Shown here: positions 20,721 to 31,969 of the stretch, in pieces | Position numbering within the stretch: the first letter of the stretch is position 1 | Layout of the letters: each line of letters starts with the position of its first letter | DNA from: Lucinisca nassula | Lineage: Eukaryota > Mollusca > Bivalvia > Lucinida > Lucinidae | DNA length: 64,000 bases | Assembly: GCA_963580285.1 (NCBI GenBank) | Contig: OY757025.1 | Span: forward strand, 118,919,900-118,983,899 | Reading direction: 5' to 3' | The notes under the pieces: model-generated | The model's database searches: none | Told to the model about the DNA's origin: nothing | Seen by the model: the letters and a program-made list of their open reading frames with translations, nothing else | Program-made: the position numbers and the translations under genes

Positions 20721-22060
20721 TCTAAATAAATTGAAAAAGAGAAGCGATCAGAACTGATATAATCAGATCCCAAATTCTTCCCACAATATCACTAGGAAAA
20801 GAAGTCGAAACATGGAGTAACGGCAGTAAACAGAACGGACGTAAGCATCTCTTTCCCAAACAGATGGTGACTCAGAATAACTAAACGTAACTAAAAAGGA
20901 GCAATATACATAATGGGGGAAAACATGACAAACATTAAACTGGAAGGACAAACGTAACCAAAAATGAACAACCAAAAGGGGGAAGAATCAGAATATACAA
21001 CGTAACAACATATATGATTAGGGAAAGAATCAGAACCACGAACACAAACATGAAGATGGGCTATATCGTCATTCTATCCCGTACGGGGAAATTTTATTTC
21101 CCCCCTTTTGAATGACATATATTTGTACCACTGTTTCATGATAGTGTCTTTCAGACGCTTGCAATATATTTAACAAAGTAGTTCCAATTATAGAATGTAT
21201 ACGGGGAAGAATCAGGACCAGTATAAATATCAAACAAAAATGTGAAACATTCTTCAGCATGCCACGTAGGGGAGCCAGATTGGGAGATTCTTAAAGGATT
21301 TATTTTGGGGACTATTCCGGTAGGAAAAGGGGCTCGGAAGGTTTTTCCTGGGGTCATACCGTGTTAAAGAAAGAGAATATGCGCACTTTTTGGACGGGGA
21401 AGAATGTATACGGGGAAGAATCAGGATCAGTATATATACCAAAAGCTATACCAAAAGAAGGAACCACAGCAAAAGCACTAATTTTGAACCCTCAGTAAAA
21501 TTACCGGTGGGTTTAAGTTAAACTTTATGGGATCCCAACCCTCACTTTCACTTTGGTTCAAACAAGTATTGTTTGGTCCGCGTGGAGGTTTTCTATTAAA
21601 TTCATCAGTGATTCAACTCGGTAATCAGTATAACCAAGTTGACACAAGGATGAGGACTCGACAGCAAAACGCGCTAAGCCATCCGGTACCAAACACGACG
21701 CCACAGGATAAAACCAGCAGTAGAACCCCGTTGGACCCCACATAAAATGTATTTATAAGAATAAAACTACATGTATTACATAATTGACATTCTTTCATCT
21801 AGTCTGTACTTTTTCCAGTACATACGAGTATATTCCCTTTTCAGTACATACGAATAGCTTCAGCATGTGTTTATAACCGACATTTAGATGAAGGTGGCTT
21901 TGATGTAATTGTCGTTGGTATAATTAAATTGCCGAACATCAAGGATGTCGACATAATTAAATACAACTTGTAGCTTCTTTAAAACGTGCAATTTTGTTTT
22001 GAATTATGACGTTTTAAATTTATCCGAGATATGAAAGTTAAAATGGGCCGAGCCAAAAAT
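20720..22060. other. Intronic stretch without gene; short direct repeat
   Basis: GAATGTATACGGGGAAGAAT followed by CAGGA(C/T)CAGTATA is repeated at about 21193 and 21406. 21527-21745 has poly-G-element-like pieces (CAACAGCAAAACGC; GTTGACACAAGGATGAGGAC). No exon-like frame. Confidence 0.4.
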
Positions 22061-22069
22061 CAAAGCGTC

Positions 22070-22150
22070 TTCGAGCATCTGCAAACAACGAAGCCTCAGA
22101 TCGACATGCGCATGCGCGTAGGCCGATCTGAGTCTTCGCTGTGTGCCATA
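22070..22150. repeat. Stand-alone GATCAGCCTGCGCA-type hairpin
   Basis: CGAAGCCTCAGATCGACATG ... GGCCGATCTGAGTCTTCG is a palindrome of the same module found in MITE F and in the 240-bp MITE. Confidence 0.55.
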
Positions 22151-22199
22151 TATATGTCACATGACCCTAGGTTTCTTCGTACAGGCTAAAAGGCTGTTC

Positions 22200-22885
22200 A
22201 TCATATGACGTCGCGTCTGAGAGTGTAATAACGTCATGCATTAAATTCGATAATCCACCTCTGGATTAAAGATGCAAATTAGTTTATAAATACGCCCCGT
22301 AACGTTACGCGTACAACATGTACGTCCTTATCGACGGCGCGTTTACTAATGGCGGAATATTGACATTTTTTTGAAAACAAAATCTTACATGAAATACGTT
22401 TTAAATGTCATATGATAAACTGAATCTTGCATTCGTTTTCATGTATTGTTGATTTTTTTTTTAAATGAATTGAGGAAATGGGATAAAAAGCGAGGCTTCG
22501 TCGAGAATTTTATCCCTTTAACAAATTTAATAATACATAAACACAAATGCAAGACTCTATTTATCATGTGCAATTTTAAATGCATTTAATTCACAATTGT
22601 TTGAACAAAAGTGTGAATATTCCGCCAAACGTAAAGGCGACGTTGCTAAGGACGTGATAGATTTAACGTTATTACATTTTCGGACGCAACGTCATATGAT
22701 TAAATACGTTTTAAATATCATATGATAAACATAATCTGCTATTCGTACTCTTGTATTATTAAGTTTATTAAACTCGTTGAGGAAAAGGGATGAAATGCTC
22801 GGCAAAGCCTCGCATTTACCCATTTTCCTCAATTCGTTTAATAAATTCAATGATACATGAACACACGTTAGATCATCTATATAAT
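22200..22885. mobile_element. Foldback element E, rearranged copy
   Basis: CATATGACGTCGCGTCTGAG, ACTAATGGCGGAATATTGAC, AATTGAGGAAATGGGATAAA and TTAAACTCGTTGAGGAAAAG occur in the order of half-elements. MITE F is inserted at its right end. Confidence 0.55.
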
Positions 22886-23130
22886 ATGAGCCAGCGCACG
22901 ACAAAACCTACAATAAGTCATGTGCGCCTAACGAAAACTCAGATCAGCCTGCGCATCCGCGCAGTCTGTTCAGAGTCTTCGTTGTGCGTTCTAAGAATGG
23001 CTAAGGGTCCAATGTTCCTCCATGCAACAAGAGAAGTCTCTCGTTAGACTATATGGATGCGCAGGCTGATCTTAATCTTCGATGGGCGCACATGTCTTAT
23101 TGTAGGTTTTGTCGTGCGCTGTCTCAATTA
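22886..23130. mobile_element. MITE F, intact copy with about 45-bp inverted ends
   Basis: Left GAGCCAGCGCACGACAAAAC pairs with right GTTTTGTCGTGCGCTGTCTC; pairing continues through CCTACAATAAG / CTTATTGTAGG. The interior holds CAGATCAGCCTGCGCATCCG / CGCGCAGTCTGTTCAGAG. Confidence 0.72.
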
Positions 23131-23561
23131 TATGAGAGAATACACCGGTGTTTTAGGGCTTCACTGAGCGTACAGGCTTGAAAATCCGTTTTCGCTTTTC
23201 ACGGCCAATACTGTTTGAAGAGGCTTGTCAATATCTCCTGGGAAAGCCGTTTGAACCAAAATAGCCCCATGCAGTGAATCAAGAGTATGGGGTGAGCCGA
23301 ACGCTTTAATTTGTTCCGTTTTGTAACATGTTTATTCTCACCTGTTTAACACTATAGTCGGTCCTTTGAAGTGTAATTGACCAAATGTTTCATTAATTCC
23401 GATAAACTAAACTTTAACAACTACAAATGTTCACCTGATCAAAAACTTCAAACCTAGATCTCCGTATTGAAAATTATTGTGTCGATAAGAAAATAACTTG
23501 GATTAATTTTGTAAATACAAATGTTTCAAATCAAAAGCTTCAAATGAATTCACCACCAGAA
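23131..23561. other. Stretch without recognised gene
   Basis: AT-rich intron sequence; nothing assignable. Confidence 0.3.
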
Positions 23562-23914
23562 CATCACGTGAACAAGTCCGTGAAATAAACACCCCTTACA
23601 CCCGTCTTTGTACAGAGAAAACTGGGGTTTACGGGGGTAAACATTATATTTCTTATTTTTACTCCAAGACATAGGTTGTGGGTACTCAATGAGGCCGTGG
23701 GGTTTACAGTGTTAAACCTTATTTTTCTTATTTCTGCTCTAAAATATAGATTGTGGGTACTCGTTAGAACCGCCTCGATGAGGCGGTTCTAACGACTGCC
23801 CACAATCTATATTTTGAGCAGAAATAAGAAAAATATCACAATTTTTCATCATAAAAATTTCATTTTTACGGCGATAAAGGTGGCAATGTATTTGAATAGG
23901 CGTGTTTGCGTAAT
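23562..23914. mobile_element. FB-320 compound: truncated copy joined to a second copy
   Basis: 23562-23697 begins ACATCACGTGAACAAGTCCG and stops after GGGTACTCAATGAGGCCG; 23698-23914 continues as another copy with a complete central palindrome (AACCGCCTCGATGAGGCGGTT) ending GTGTTTGCGTAATG. Confidence 0.65.
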
Positions 23915-24034
23915 GTTTTCTGTATTATATGGGGGTTTCAGGGGTATTTATTTTGTTTGTTTGTTTGATTTGAGGTTTATTGTTCAGGCCCGACGGGCAG
24001 GGCTGTTCAGGGGTATTAATTGCACGGATTAGTC

Positions 24035-24206
24035 AATACGGAAACACGCCTATACAAATACATTGTCATTTTTTCTGCCGAAAAAACGACAATTGTAAAA
24101 TAAAAAATTGTGATATATTTCTTTTTTTTTTTTTTTTTTTAACCTTTTGGAAAAAAGAAAAATAAGGCTTACCCCTGTTAACCCCAGTTTTACTATATAA
24201 AAGTGG
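24035..24206. mobile_element. FB-320 lacking its centre, with T-tract
   Basis: GGAAACACGCCTATACAAAT ... T20 (24121-24140) ... CCCCAGTTTTACTATATAAA. The central palindrome is absent. Confidence 0.5.
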
Positions 24207-24299
24207 TAGCCCTTTTATTCTAGCATTTCCAATGTTTGGATCAAGTTAAGGTTCACGACTGTCAGTAGCAAACACTTATTGAGGCGGTTCTAACGAGTA

Positions 24300-25080
24300 C
24301 CCGCCATCTATGTAAGAACACTATGACAATATCACAAAGGCTATCACAAAAGTTCATCAGATAAAAAAAGTGTCGCTTTTGGAGCCGCAAATGGGGATCG
24401 CTACCTCACATGGGTATGGGTATCTTTGGCCAAGGCCAGTGATTAGACACAACCGCAATTAAGATAAGGACCTTTTTCGTGGCAAATAATAAGTGACGAT
24501 TCAAAAGCACCAAAATGCATCATAACAGGGAAGAAAAATGTATTTTTAAACGGGAGATTTCGCCGTTTGGTACAGGAATGAAGCTACACGTGAAATAACC
24601 ACATAGGTATATTAAATATTCTTTTGAAACTGAGTACATCTGTCATTGTGCGAGTTACACTAATTTATCGTCCTATTGTGCTACTGGTGATAAACCGTCT
24701 AACATTTCCTCATAGATCACAGAGCTGGTACAAAACTCACGAGGCGTAGCTAAAACCCGCTAAACTTACAATGTTATCACATTTCATAATCGGTTAATGC
24801 CACAGCCTAACAAGATTGATGGCTGTGCAGTATGCCACTGAAATTTCGTTATGGCTGATGCACTATTACGTCCCCAAGGGAGAATATTCAAAATATTTGC
24901 GTTCTCAAAGCTCTAAGTAAGAGGTAAGGTGGTTATGTTGGATACTTTCCCCCCTTTTGTCCCCAATCCCATATTGGTTTTGGTTTAAATGCCCTTGCAC
25001 GATTGTTTAAATTTATTTTGAGCGGATCGTTCATCAGTGGTGGGCGAAAACCAGAGTATTCGAAGAACAAACAGCTGACC
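24300..25080. other. Intronic stretch without recognised gene
   Basis: No repeat family or exon recognised. Confidence 0.3.
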
Positions 25081-25081
25081 T

Positions 25082-25301
25082 TCCTTTGCCATCACGAAAA
25101 CGCGCCTATTTAATTTTGACCCCCTTGAACCCCACTTTTATATAGTCAAACTTGGGTTTCCAGGGTATACCTTATTTTTTATTTTTCTTAATTCTGCTCT
25201 AAAATATAGATTGTGGGTACGCGTTAGAACCGCCTCATTTTTCATCATAATTTTTTTATTTTTTCGGTGGCAATGTATTTGTATAGGCGTGTTTGCGTAA
25301 T
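25082..25301. mobile_element. FB-320 with right arm of the palindrome deleted
   Basis: CATCACGAAAACGCGCC ... GGGTACGCGTTAGAACCGCCTC then directly TTTTTCATCATAA and GTGTTTGCGTAATG. Confidence 0.6.
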
Positions 25302-25344
25302 GAGAATTTGTGGTCTCAGTGTGACCCGAGTGAGGGTCGAAACT

Positions 25345-25630
25345 ACAGTTTTTAGAGGCTTAATTATTACGGGGAATGGGAATACCTTCAGGGGAGGCCA
25401 CTACTGCAAAAGTATTTTGTCTTCCATGTCAATAGGGGTCACTTCTTAAAGGAAAGTATTTGCTCCTTAGAAGCAAATTCTTTCCTTTAAGAGTAGGCCT
25501 CCTTTTCCGTGGGACAGGGCTTATAAAAAAGCGAGCAGAAAGTTCAGAAAGTTGTCTCCCTTTGTAAAATGGCGGAAAAATCTGCCAGGTGTTTCCATTC
25601 CCCTTAAGAGACAGCGCTTTTACCAACTAT
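25345..25630. repeat. Foldback with AAAGGAAAGTATTTGCTCC hairpin
   Basis: AAAGGAAAGTATTTGCTCCT / AAGCAAATTCTTTCCTTT at 25449-25490. The outer GGGAATGGGAATACC at 25371-25385 has a partial complement in GGTGTTTCCATTCCCC at 25588-25603. Element class unknown. Confidence 0.5.
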
Positions 25631-26656
25631 ACCACAGATGTTGTAATATTATTTTAAAGATAAATGAATGTATCCTGGTTTAATATGATACGACTTTGAA
25701 TAAAATATACATAATATATTGCTGCCACTCCCCCTTTGAAAGACTCCGAGACAAACCAAACTACCCCGTTTCATTCAAGCAAAGATTCTAATAAGCCTGG
25801 GCGTTCGCGGAAGAGAATTCTATTAATATCATATCATTTAGTGTGTCCTCGCGTTTGCTGTATATATAACCTGATATTTTGTAGAAATTTCAAGCCAGAC
25901 TAGACTCTTATCAGCTAAATCATATTTATTACAACTCAGTAAATACAACGGGTTTGGCCACGAGAACTCGCACATTATTTGCCCGCCCCAACTCCCACCC
26001 CTACCGTACAATTAAAACATAGCAAATAATTTCACTTGAAATTAGACTCTTAAGAATAAGTACATGATTCGAGCCTTCGGTCGTCACATTTCACCCTGGA
26101 TGATAAGCTGTGGTCTGCTCTTTTAATGATATTTAGGTCGCTGCCTTGTTTACAATTATAACTCATCTTCAAATTTCAAAAGTTCCTATCTCAGCATTAT
26201 ACTAGCCGCGTCTAAGAACATTTCCATGGAGGTGTGAGAACATGGCATATAATCAGCCTTCACAGTCACTGTCACCTGTCGAAATACAATGTTCTCCGTC
26301 CACCTTTGACCCAATGTATAAACAGACTCCGCAGATGCGCAGGCTGAGCTGAGAATTTAGTATTCAGTTGGCTGGGATTTAAATTCGCATCATTCGCCTC
26401 ACTGTTATGCTATATAGAAAAGTATGTGAAATACGAACTTGACTTTTATCCCTGTTTTGTAAATTGGAAGTTTCAAGTATCAAAGGCATACTCTTGACTG
26501 AGTATTTTTAGCTAAGATTCTTCTTATTATGGATGTTCATATTACCTTTACCTAGAAAATTTTGAATTCGGATTTCTCCATTGAAGTTTCATACTCAAGT
26601 ACTTGTCATGCCAAAGGGAGACATTATCCCGAGTCCATGGAGGGCTTAGAAAAGTA

Positions 26657-26660
<4 letters not shown>
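25631..26660. other. Intronic stretch without recognised gene
   Basis: AT-rich; no recognised exon. It ends at a CT microsatellite. Confidence 0.3.

Positions 26661-26707
<47 letters not shown>
26661..26707 (+). repeat. (CT)23 microsatellite
   Basis: Perfect CT dinucleotides, followed by CTACCGCGCGCGCA. Confidence 0.97.
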
Positions 26708-26710
<3 letters not shown>

Positions 26711-26769
26711 ACCGCGCGCGCATATTTACCAATTTTAAAACGGTGTGCACGGGCTTGATTGAATTTTAT

Positions 26770-27247
26770 TATCATATGACGTCACGTCTAAGAGTGTAAT
26801 AACGCTATGTGATACATTCCGTAATCCACTAGTGGATTAAATATGCAAATTAGTTAGATACACCCCGTAACGTAAAACGCACGACGTCCTTTACAAAGTC
26901 GCGTTTAATGATGGCGGAATAGGAACATTTTTGTAAAGAAATCGTGAATAAAATAAGTTTTAAATGTCATATGATAAATAGAGTCTGGCATTCGTGCTCG
27001 TGTGTTATTAAATTTATTAAACGAGTTGAGGAAAAGAGATAAAAAAATGCGAGGTTTTTCGTTTAATAAATTCAATAATACATGAGCACTCGTGTAAGGG
27101 CCTCTATGACTTTTAAATACTGCCTAAGTGTGGATATAACTGTTGCCCTGAAACAAGCTTAAGTACAAATACATGTACCAAATAAAAAAAAATGAGTTAC
27201 ACAGGAATAGCCTCTAGTATCATATGACGTCGCGTATGGGAATTTAA
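26770..27247. mobile_element. Foldback element E, partial copies
   Basis: CATATGACGTCACGTCTAAG, GTGGATTAAATATGCAAATT, ATGATGGCGGAATAGG and TTAAACGAGTTGAGGAAAAG. A new E copy starts at about 27220 and is split by the MITE at 27248. Confidence 0.55.
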
Positions 27248-27414
27248 TGAGCCCCGCCAAGCGAATTTGTGTCTTCGAGCATTCCATCATGACAAATTTT
27301 AACTGCGCATACCCAGCCATTGAGAGGGGCCAGGGATATGGCGTTCTGTCTGAAGGTTCCTCTTGATTCACTGCTCGCATAGGCGATAAGTACCAAAATC
27401 GCTTGACGGGGCCC
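27248..27414 (-). mobile_element. 240-bp GC-rich MITE, internally deleted, TAA target duplication
   Basis: TGAGCCCCGCC to GACGGGGCCC; the hairpin is collapsed (CACTGCTCGCATAGGCG). TAA at 27245-27247 and 27415-27417 matches the uninterrupted element E sequence GTGTAATAACG elsewhere, so the insertion site can be read directly. Confidence 0.8.
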
Positions 27415-27735
27415 TAATAACGCTATGTAATAAATTCGGCAATTCACAAGTGGATTAAATATGAAAATTAGTTAGATACGTTCCGTTTACATTATATGTA
27501 CGACGTTCTTAACGACGACGCGTTTATTAATGGCGGAATGTTGACATTATGTGTACAAAAATCGTGAATTAAATGCGTTTTAAATGTCATATGATAAAAA
27601 GAACCTACATTCGTTCTTATGTATTAATGAATTTATTGTAAAGATGAGATGCTGGGCGAAGCCTCGCATTTTATCCCTTTCCTCAACTCGTTTAATAAAT
27701 TCAATAATGCCTGACCACTCATGTTAGATCCTTTA
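27415..27735. mobile_element. Foldback element E, right part of the split copy
   Basis: TAACGCTATGTAATAAATTC ... CTCGTTTAATAAATTCAAT ... GACCACTCATGTTAGATCC. Confidence 0.55.
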
Positions 27736-27747
27736 TTTAATGAATAA

Positions 27748-28130
27748 AAGAAGTGAAGGCAATGATCAGGAATCGATACAATTAACCCACAGCTCCCATC
27801 AGAGACACCAAAGGGAAAGAAACACAAACATGAAACAACAGACCCCAATGGAAATACCAACAGCGAAAAGCCAAAAAGACAGTTACTTTCCCACAAAATG
27901 GCCAATTGGCTATCTAAAACAAAATAATACAAGCGATACAACCACCCAAAGACAAACCGCAACAAAAATAAACCGCGACAAAAGAACCGCCTTGAACCGT
28001 CAGTGAAACGAATTCCACTTAGGAGTGTGTGTGTGTGGGGGGGGGGGGGGGGCTTAAATCGATTTTACGTGACCACAATCCTCGCCCTTACTTCAGTCGC
28101 GATTAAGACAAATAATTTGTAAACAGCCAT
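27748..28130 (+). mobile_element. Poly-G element, forward, with (GT)n-G17 run
   Basis: AAGTGAAGGCAATGATCAGG ... GACCACAATCCTCGCCC; the GT/G run is at 28025-28052. Flanked by element E on both sides. Confidence 0.65.
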
Positions 28131-28199
28131 CCTTAGCCAAATAAAGAAACAACAGATGATGACATGAAGATGCACGCAGGGACAGAACACAAGATATAG

Positions 28200-28450
28200 A
28201 AGATCTGACATGAGTGTTCATGTTTGACTTTATTAATTTAGTTGAGCAAAACGGATAAAATGCAAGGCTTTGTCGAGCATTTTAACCCTTTTCCTCAACT
28301 CGTTTAATAAATTTAACAATACATGAACACGAATGCAAGATTTTCTTTATCGTATGACATAAACGCATTTTTTTCACGACTTTTAACAAAAATGTCAGCA
28401 TTCAGCCATTAGTAAACGTGATGTCGTTAATGACGTCGTAAGTGTAACGT
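28200..28450. mobile_element. Foldback element E, left half
   Basis: AGATCTGACATGAGTGTTCA, CTCAACTCGTTTAATAAAT and CAGCCATTAGTAAACG. Confidence 0.5.
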
Positions 28451-28665
28451 TACAAAATAACTAGACCCTAATTGAAACAGCGGAAAGCAAAAAGGACTGT
28501 CACTTCCCCATAAAATGGTCACTTGGCTATCAAAAAAAAAAAAAAAAAAAAAAATACACACACTCAAAGACAAACCATAACAAAAATAATACGCGACAGA
28601 AGAACCGCCTTAGAAATGTCAGTGAAACAAATTCCTCCAGGTAGCTTAAAGCGATTTGACTCGGT
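28440..28665 (+). mobile_element. Poly-G element fragment with A23 run
   Basis: AACTAGACCCTAATTGAAAC ... A-run 28532-28554 ... AGAACCGCCTTAGAA. Confidence 0.55.
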
Positions 28666-28809
28666 CAAATATGGTCTCAGATGGGGAATAAGATCTCATG
28701 TTTCCCGTAATGAATCAAAATAACTTATAGTATACATATGGCGTATTTTTTATATGTAAACATATGACTTACCAATATTATCGTAAAATAAGGGACTCTG
28801 GTTGGCCCC

Positions 28810-29300
28810 ATCGAAGTCTAACTTTTGGTTTTCTTTTGCTCTAGCACTTCAGTGGCTTCTTGCTGTCGAGTCCTCGCCGTTGTTTCATCTCTGTGGTTGT
28901 TTGATTTTGTGTTCTCAGAGATGTTGCACTGATGAGTTAAGAGGCCTTAATACGGACTGAACAAATTATTTGTCTAAATCGCGACGGAAGTAAGGGCGAG
29001 GATTGTAGCCGCATAAAATCGATCGAAGCACCCCCTCCCAAGTGGAATTCGTTTCACCGGCCGTTCCAATGCGCTGTCGCGGTTATTTTTTTTATTACGG
29101 ATTGTCTTTGAGTGTGTGTTTCACTTAGAGTTTTGTTTTGGATAGCGTATTGGCCAATTTGTGGGAAAGTAACAGTCCTTTAGGCTTTCCGCAATTGATG
29201 CTTCCATTAGGGTCTGGTTATTTCATGTTTGTGTTTCTTTCCCTTTGGTGTCTCTGATGGGAGCTTCGATTCGTGATCGTTGCCTTCACTTCTATTTTAA
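28810..29300 (-). mobile_element. Poly-G element, minus orientation, near full length
   Basis: CCCCATCGAAGTCTAACTTT ... GATTGTAGCCGCATAAAATC ... TGCCTTCACTTCTATTTT. Confidence 0.65.
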
Positions 29301-29380
29301 ATAAATAGCAAATAATTGTCAGCTCATCGGGACTGTGGCACAGCAATATATATGAACAATATACCCATAACTTACCTATT

Positions 29381-29560
29381 CGCCATATTTGCATTATTTG
29401 CTGGCTCCCAGCTTGCACATTGTCAATATTGGAAAAAGCAGGTAGCCAGACCCCCCTGACCTTTCAAGGTCAGGGAGGTCTGGTTACCTGTTTTTCCAAC
29501 ACTGATAAACTTCAGACTAGGATCCAGCAGATAATGCAAATAAAGTGAATACACATAAAT
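29381..29560. mobile_element. Hairpin MITE J, copy 1, in intron 1 next to exon 1
   Basis: TTCGCCATATTTGCATTATT / AATAATGCAAATAAAG-like outer arms, inner TTGGAAAAAGCAGGTAGCCAG / CTGGTTACCTGTTTTTCC, loop TTTCAAGGTCAGG. Copy 2 at 57842-58004 has the same architecture with longer matching ends. Confidence 0.68.
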
Positions 29561-29577
29561 GGTGTTATATGACTTAC

Positions 29578-30052
29578 CTATATAATTTCCTTCTCGTTTT
29601 ATACAGTCATTATAATTAGAATTCAGGTCTATATAAAACACAATCACTAAATGGCCAAAGTTGGCTATTGGAAACGGGTCAACAACAACAACAGCATCAT
29701 GACTGTCTGATCTTGTCAGAGGTTCATCTGGTAAAAATGTTTTATATTTCTCCCCAAATATTGATGGACTGGCTATATAGATGTTCATTCTGTAACGTGA
29801 CGTCAATACTAAGTCTTTGCACTCTCTTTTTGTAGTAAAGAACGCGTCTGTACCGTCATTACAGTTTATACTGCTGACAAACCTGTAAGCAGCATCGGCC
29901 CATTTCTCCTCTCTCGTGAGTGCAGCATCCCAGAGTTCAGCCCTCTCGGAGCTGTTGTCTAAATATTGCAGCGCTCCTTCTGTCCGTAACATCAGCGTCA
30001 CTTCCCAGAAAAACAGGAATACTCGAGATTTCCAGTTATGGATCATTTTCAT
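29578..30052 (-). CDS. Exon 1 of pseudo-peptidase gene: signal peptide and start of Cys-rich region
   Basis: Starts at ATG 30052-30050, the first in-frame Met; a second Met is two codons on. Residues 1-10 are basic, 11-22 (VFLFFWEVTLML) hydrophobic, and RTEG (23-26) is a plausible cleavage region, so the product probably enters the secretory pathway. N33-S-S is a potential N-glycosylation site; Cys at 64, 78 and 150. Residues 118-142 form a hydrophobic strand-like stretch (DAVVVVDPFPIANFGHLVIVFYID). The exon ends ATA-G before a good GTAAGT donor (29577-29572), leaving one base of a Gly codon. Open well beyond chance for this AT-rich DNA. A hairpin MITE (29381-29560) lies directly downstream in intron 1. 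Confidence 0.8.
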
Positions 30053-30117
30053 CCTTTCACATTGAAAAACAAGTAATGATACACTTTAAGAGTTGGAAAA
30101 CTGTGTGAAATTAGTTG

Positions 30118-30125
30118 CTTATAAA
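30118..30125 (-). promoter_or_regulatory. Possible TATA-like element upstream of exon 1
   Basis: The minus strand reads GCTTTATAAGCAAC about 65-75 nt upstream of the ATG, which would place a start site near 30090 and give a short 5' UTR. This is a weak motif in AT-rich DNA; no initiator or other element supports it. Confidence 0.22.
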
Positions 30126-30877
30126 GCATCTCAGAGACTGACACAGATCTGCATGGGCCAACATTGAAACCACAACTAACGGCTCTCACGTTAAATGGTG
30201 TAAAAATGGCTAAATTTTTGTTCTTTGCTTTTTTCAATAACTTCTTTATTTTTATTTATTTTCTATAACTGATATGTCTAATTATATGAAATAGTTCTTT
30301 AAAAAAAGATGCCACCTATGGGACAATAACTAGTTAGTGTGTAAGGATTTACCGCTGGTATTACTACTAATTGTATTAAGTTTCAATCCAAACTGCTGTA
30401 TTCTATCAAACTGTATTTGATTCTAGAACTGCATTTTAATTAATATTAATTCGTTCTTCCAATATTACGTTCTTCCAGTATTATTTTATTCTTCCAATCA
30501 CTGTCATTCGACTGACAGCAAACGTTCGTTCCATCCGTAATATATAGTAAAATTGCTATCCAACCTCGCACCAATGTCAACAAGTAAAGGTCCTTTGATC
30601 ATGTTTATTCAATTGTGAATCAAAGAGTGCCGACACTAGAAAAAATGAATATCACAGTCTTTAATTACAATGAGAAATAATATGATCCGCTTAAAATTAG
30701 TGCGACCAATGAGATACCAGCATTTAAGTATAAAGGTAATATGATTGGTCCTTTAGATCTATCTGCGTGTGTGTATTTGTTAGTTGTAAACATTAAAGAT
30801 TTCTGTTTGAAGTTTGATTAACGTTTACCTGTAATAAGCCAGGTAGTTAGTGTCGTGTATTATAGCTTGTTATTTCC
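30126..30877. other. Region upstream of the gene, no feature recognised
   Basis: AT-rich, with repeated TTCTTCCAAT/ATTACGTTCTTCC pieces at 30465-30520. It may contain promoter elements; none is assignable. Confidence 0.3.
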
Positions 30878-30881
30878 TTAA

Positions 30882-31107
30882 CCTTTTTTGCACCAATTGG
30901 AATCTTCCACCTTATATATAGCAGGGGTCCATTTCAAAATTTAGGGGTATCAGGTCAAATCTCATTTTCATCAAATCTCATTTGGAAAATGGCTGAACTT
31001 TTAGCAAACAGTGGAGGCCCTGATCAGACGCCGCGTTGTGCGGCGTCTGATCTGGGCCTGCACTGTTTGTCAGACTACCCGTTTTGGGGTTTCTGGTACA
31101 AAATGGG
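30882..31107. mobile_element. TTAA-flanked MITE (piggyBac-like ends), intact
   Basis: TTAA at 30878-30881; ends CCTTTTTTGCACC and GGTACAAAATGGG. Hairpin module at 31003-31068: GCAAACAGTGGAGGCCCTGA ... GGGCCTGCACTGTTTG. Confidence 0.68.
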
Positions 31108-31246
31108 TAAATGCAAGGCACGATGCCTTTTGCGGATCTATACTCTGCATAGTAAGGGGATTCTCATTCATTACGGAAATAGGCCAGTACGAGAAAACGC
31201 CTTCCTGAGGTGCCTGTACTTTACCGGAAGAAGAAGAAATACAATG

Positions 31247-31405
31247 TAAATTTTATCGCCGGAAAATGGAAAATTTTAAGATGAAAAATTGAGAGATTTT
31301 TCTTGAAATAAGAAAAATAAGGTTTACTCCTACAAACCCCAGTTTTATTATATAAAATTGGGGTTCAAGGGGGTCAAAATAATATAGGCGTGTTTTCGTG
31401 TTGCT
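31247..31405. mobile_element. FB-320 without centre
   Basis: TTTTATCGCCGGAAAATGG ... CCCCAGTTTTATTATATAAA ... TAGGCGTGTTTTCGTG. Confidence 0.5.
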
Positions 31406-31452
31406 AAACCGAACATTCTTCAGTCTTCAACGCTTAAAATAAGATAACACAA

Positions 31453-31600
31453 GGATCTGATATGGGGTACTGTTGTAGACGGGCGTCACGTTCCAATCCT
31501 CGGGGTGACCGTGCTTAGCTAGCCGAGCTTCCGCTCTTGCTGGCCAACCCAAGTGGAAACGCACATCAACAACAAATCCCATCACACGCGAAAACACGCC
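31453..31600. mobile_element. Foldback MITE X (copy 2), decayed arms
   Basis: AAGGATCTGATATGGGGTAC / CAACAACAAATCCCAT; arms GGGTGACCGTGCTTAGC align with copy 1. Confidence 0.55.
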
Positions 31601-31853
31601 TAAAAATTTTGACCCCCTTGAACCCCACTATTATATAGTAAAACTGGTGTTTACTGGGGTAACCTTATTTTTCTTATTTCTGCTCTAAAATATAGATGGT
31701 GGGGACTCGTTAGAACCGCCTCGATGAGGCGGTCCTAACGAGTACCCACATATATGTTTTGAGCAGAAAAATATTACAATTTTTCATCTTAAAATTCTCG
31801 TTTCTTCGGCCGTAAAGTTTACAATGTATTTGTATAGGCGTGTTTTGGTACGG
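31580..31853. mobile_element. FB-320 foldback MITE
   Basis: GCGAAAACACGCCTA ... AACCGCCTCGATGAGGCGGTC ... GTATAGGCGTGTTTTGG. Confidence 0.65.
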
Positions 31854-31969
31854 CCATTTTAGATTCTTTCTCTTCCACAATACCACCGAACATTTTCATT
31901 GTACTTTTAACGTTTTATTTCTCGCGCACTATACTTAAGTAGTTTGTCTGGGTAAGAACACCAGGGTAA

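Larger units (their letters stand above)
5926..30052 (-). other. Host gene locus: secreted C13/caspase-like pseudo-peptidase (five exons)
   Basis: Five open segments on the minus strand join with GT/AG borders and matching phases: 475 + 492 + 176 + 255 + 54 nt, giving 483 codons plus stop. Phase runs 1, 1, 0, 0, so no exon appears to be missing. Residues 1-26 resemble a signal peptide; 27-270 are cysteine-rich (12 Cys in exons 1-2); 272-450 resemble a clan CD peptidase core: strand VLISGG (274-279), helix NVELFYWMLRENGF, strand NIKIFFANG, strand DSLVLYL (355-361), LLWDVDGNG, then VHIVIDQSYAGE (405-416). The expected His-Gly and Cys are absent, so catalysis is unlikely. Introns are about 15.4, 5.5, 1.7 and 0.08 kb. 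Family assignment is by motif recognition only; the N-terminal half is not recognised. Confidence 0.78.
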
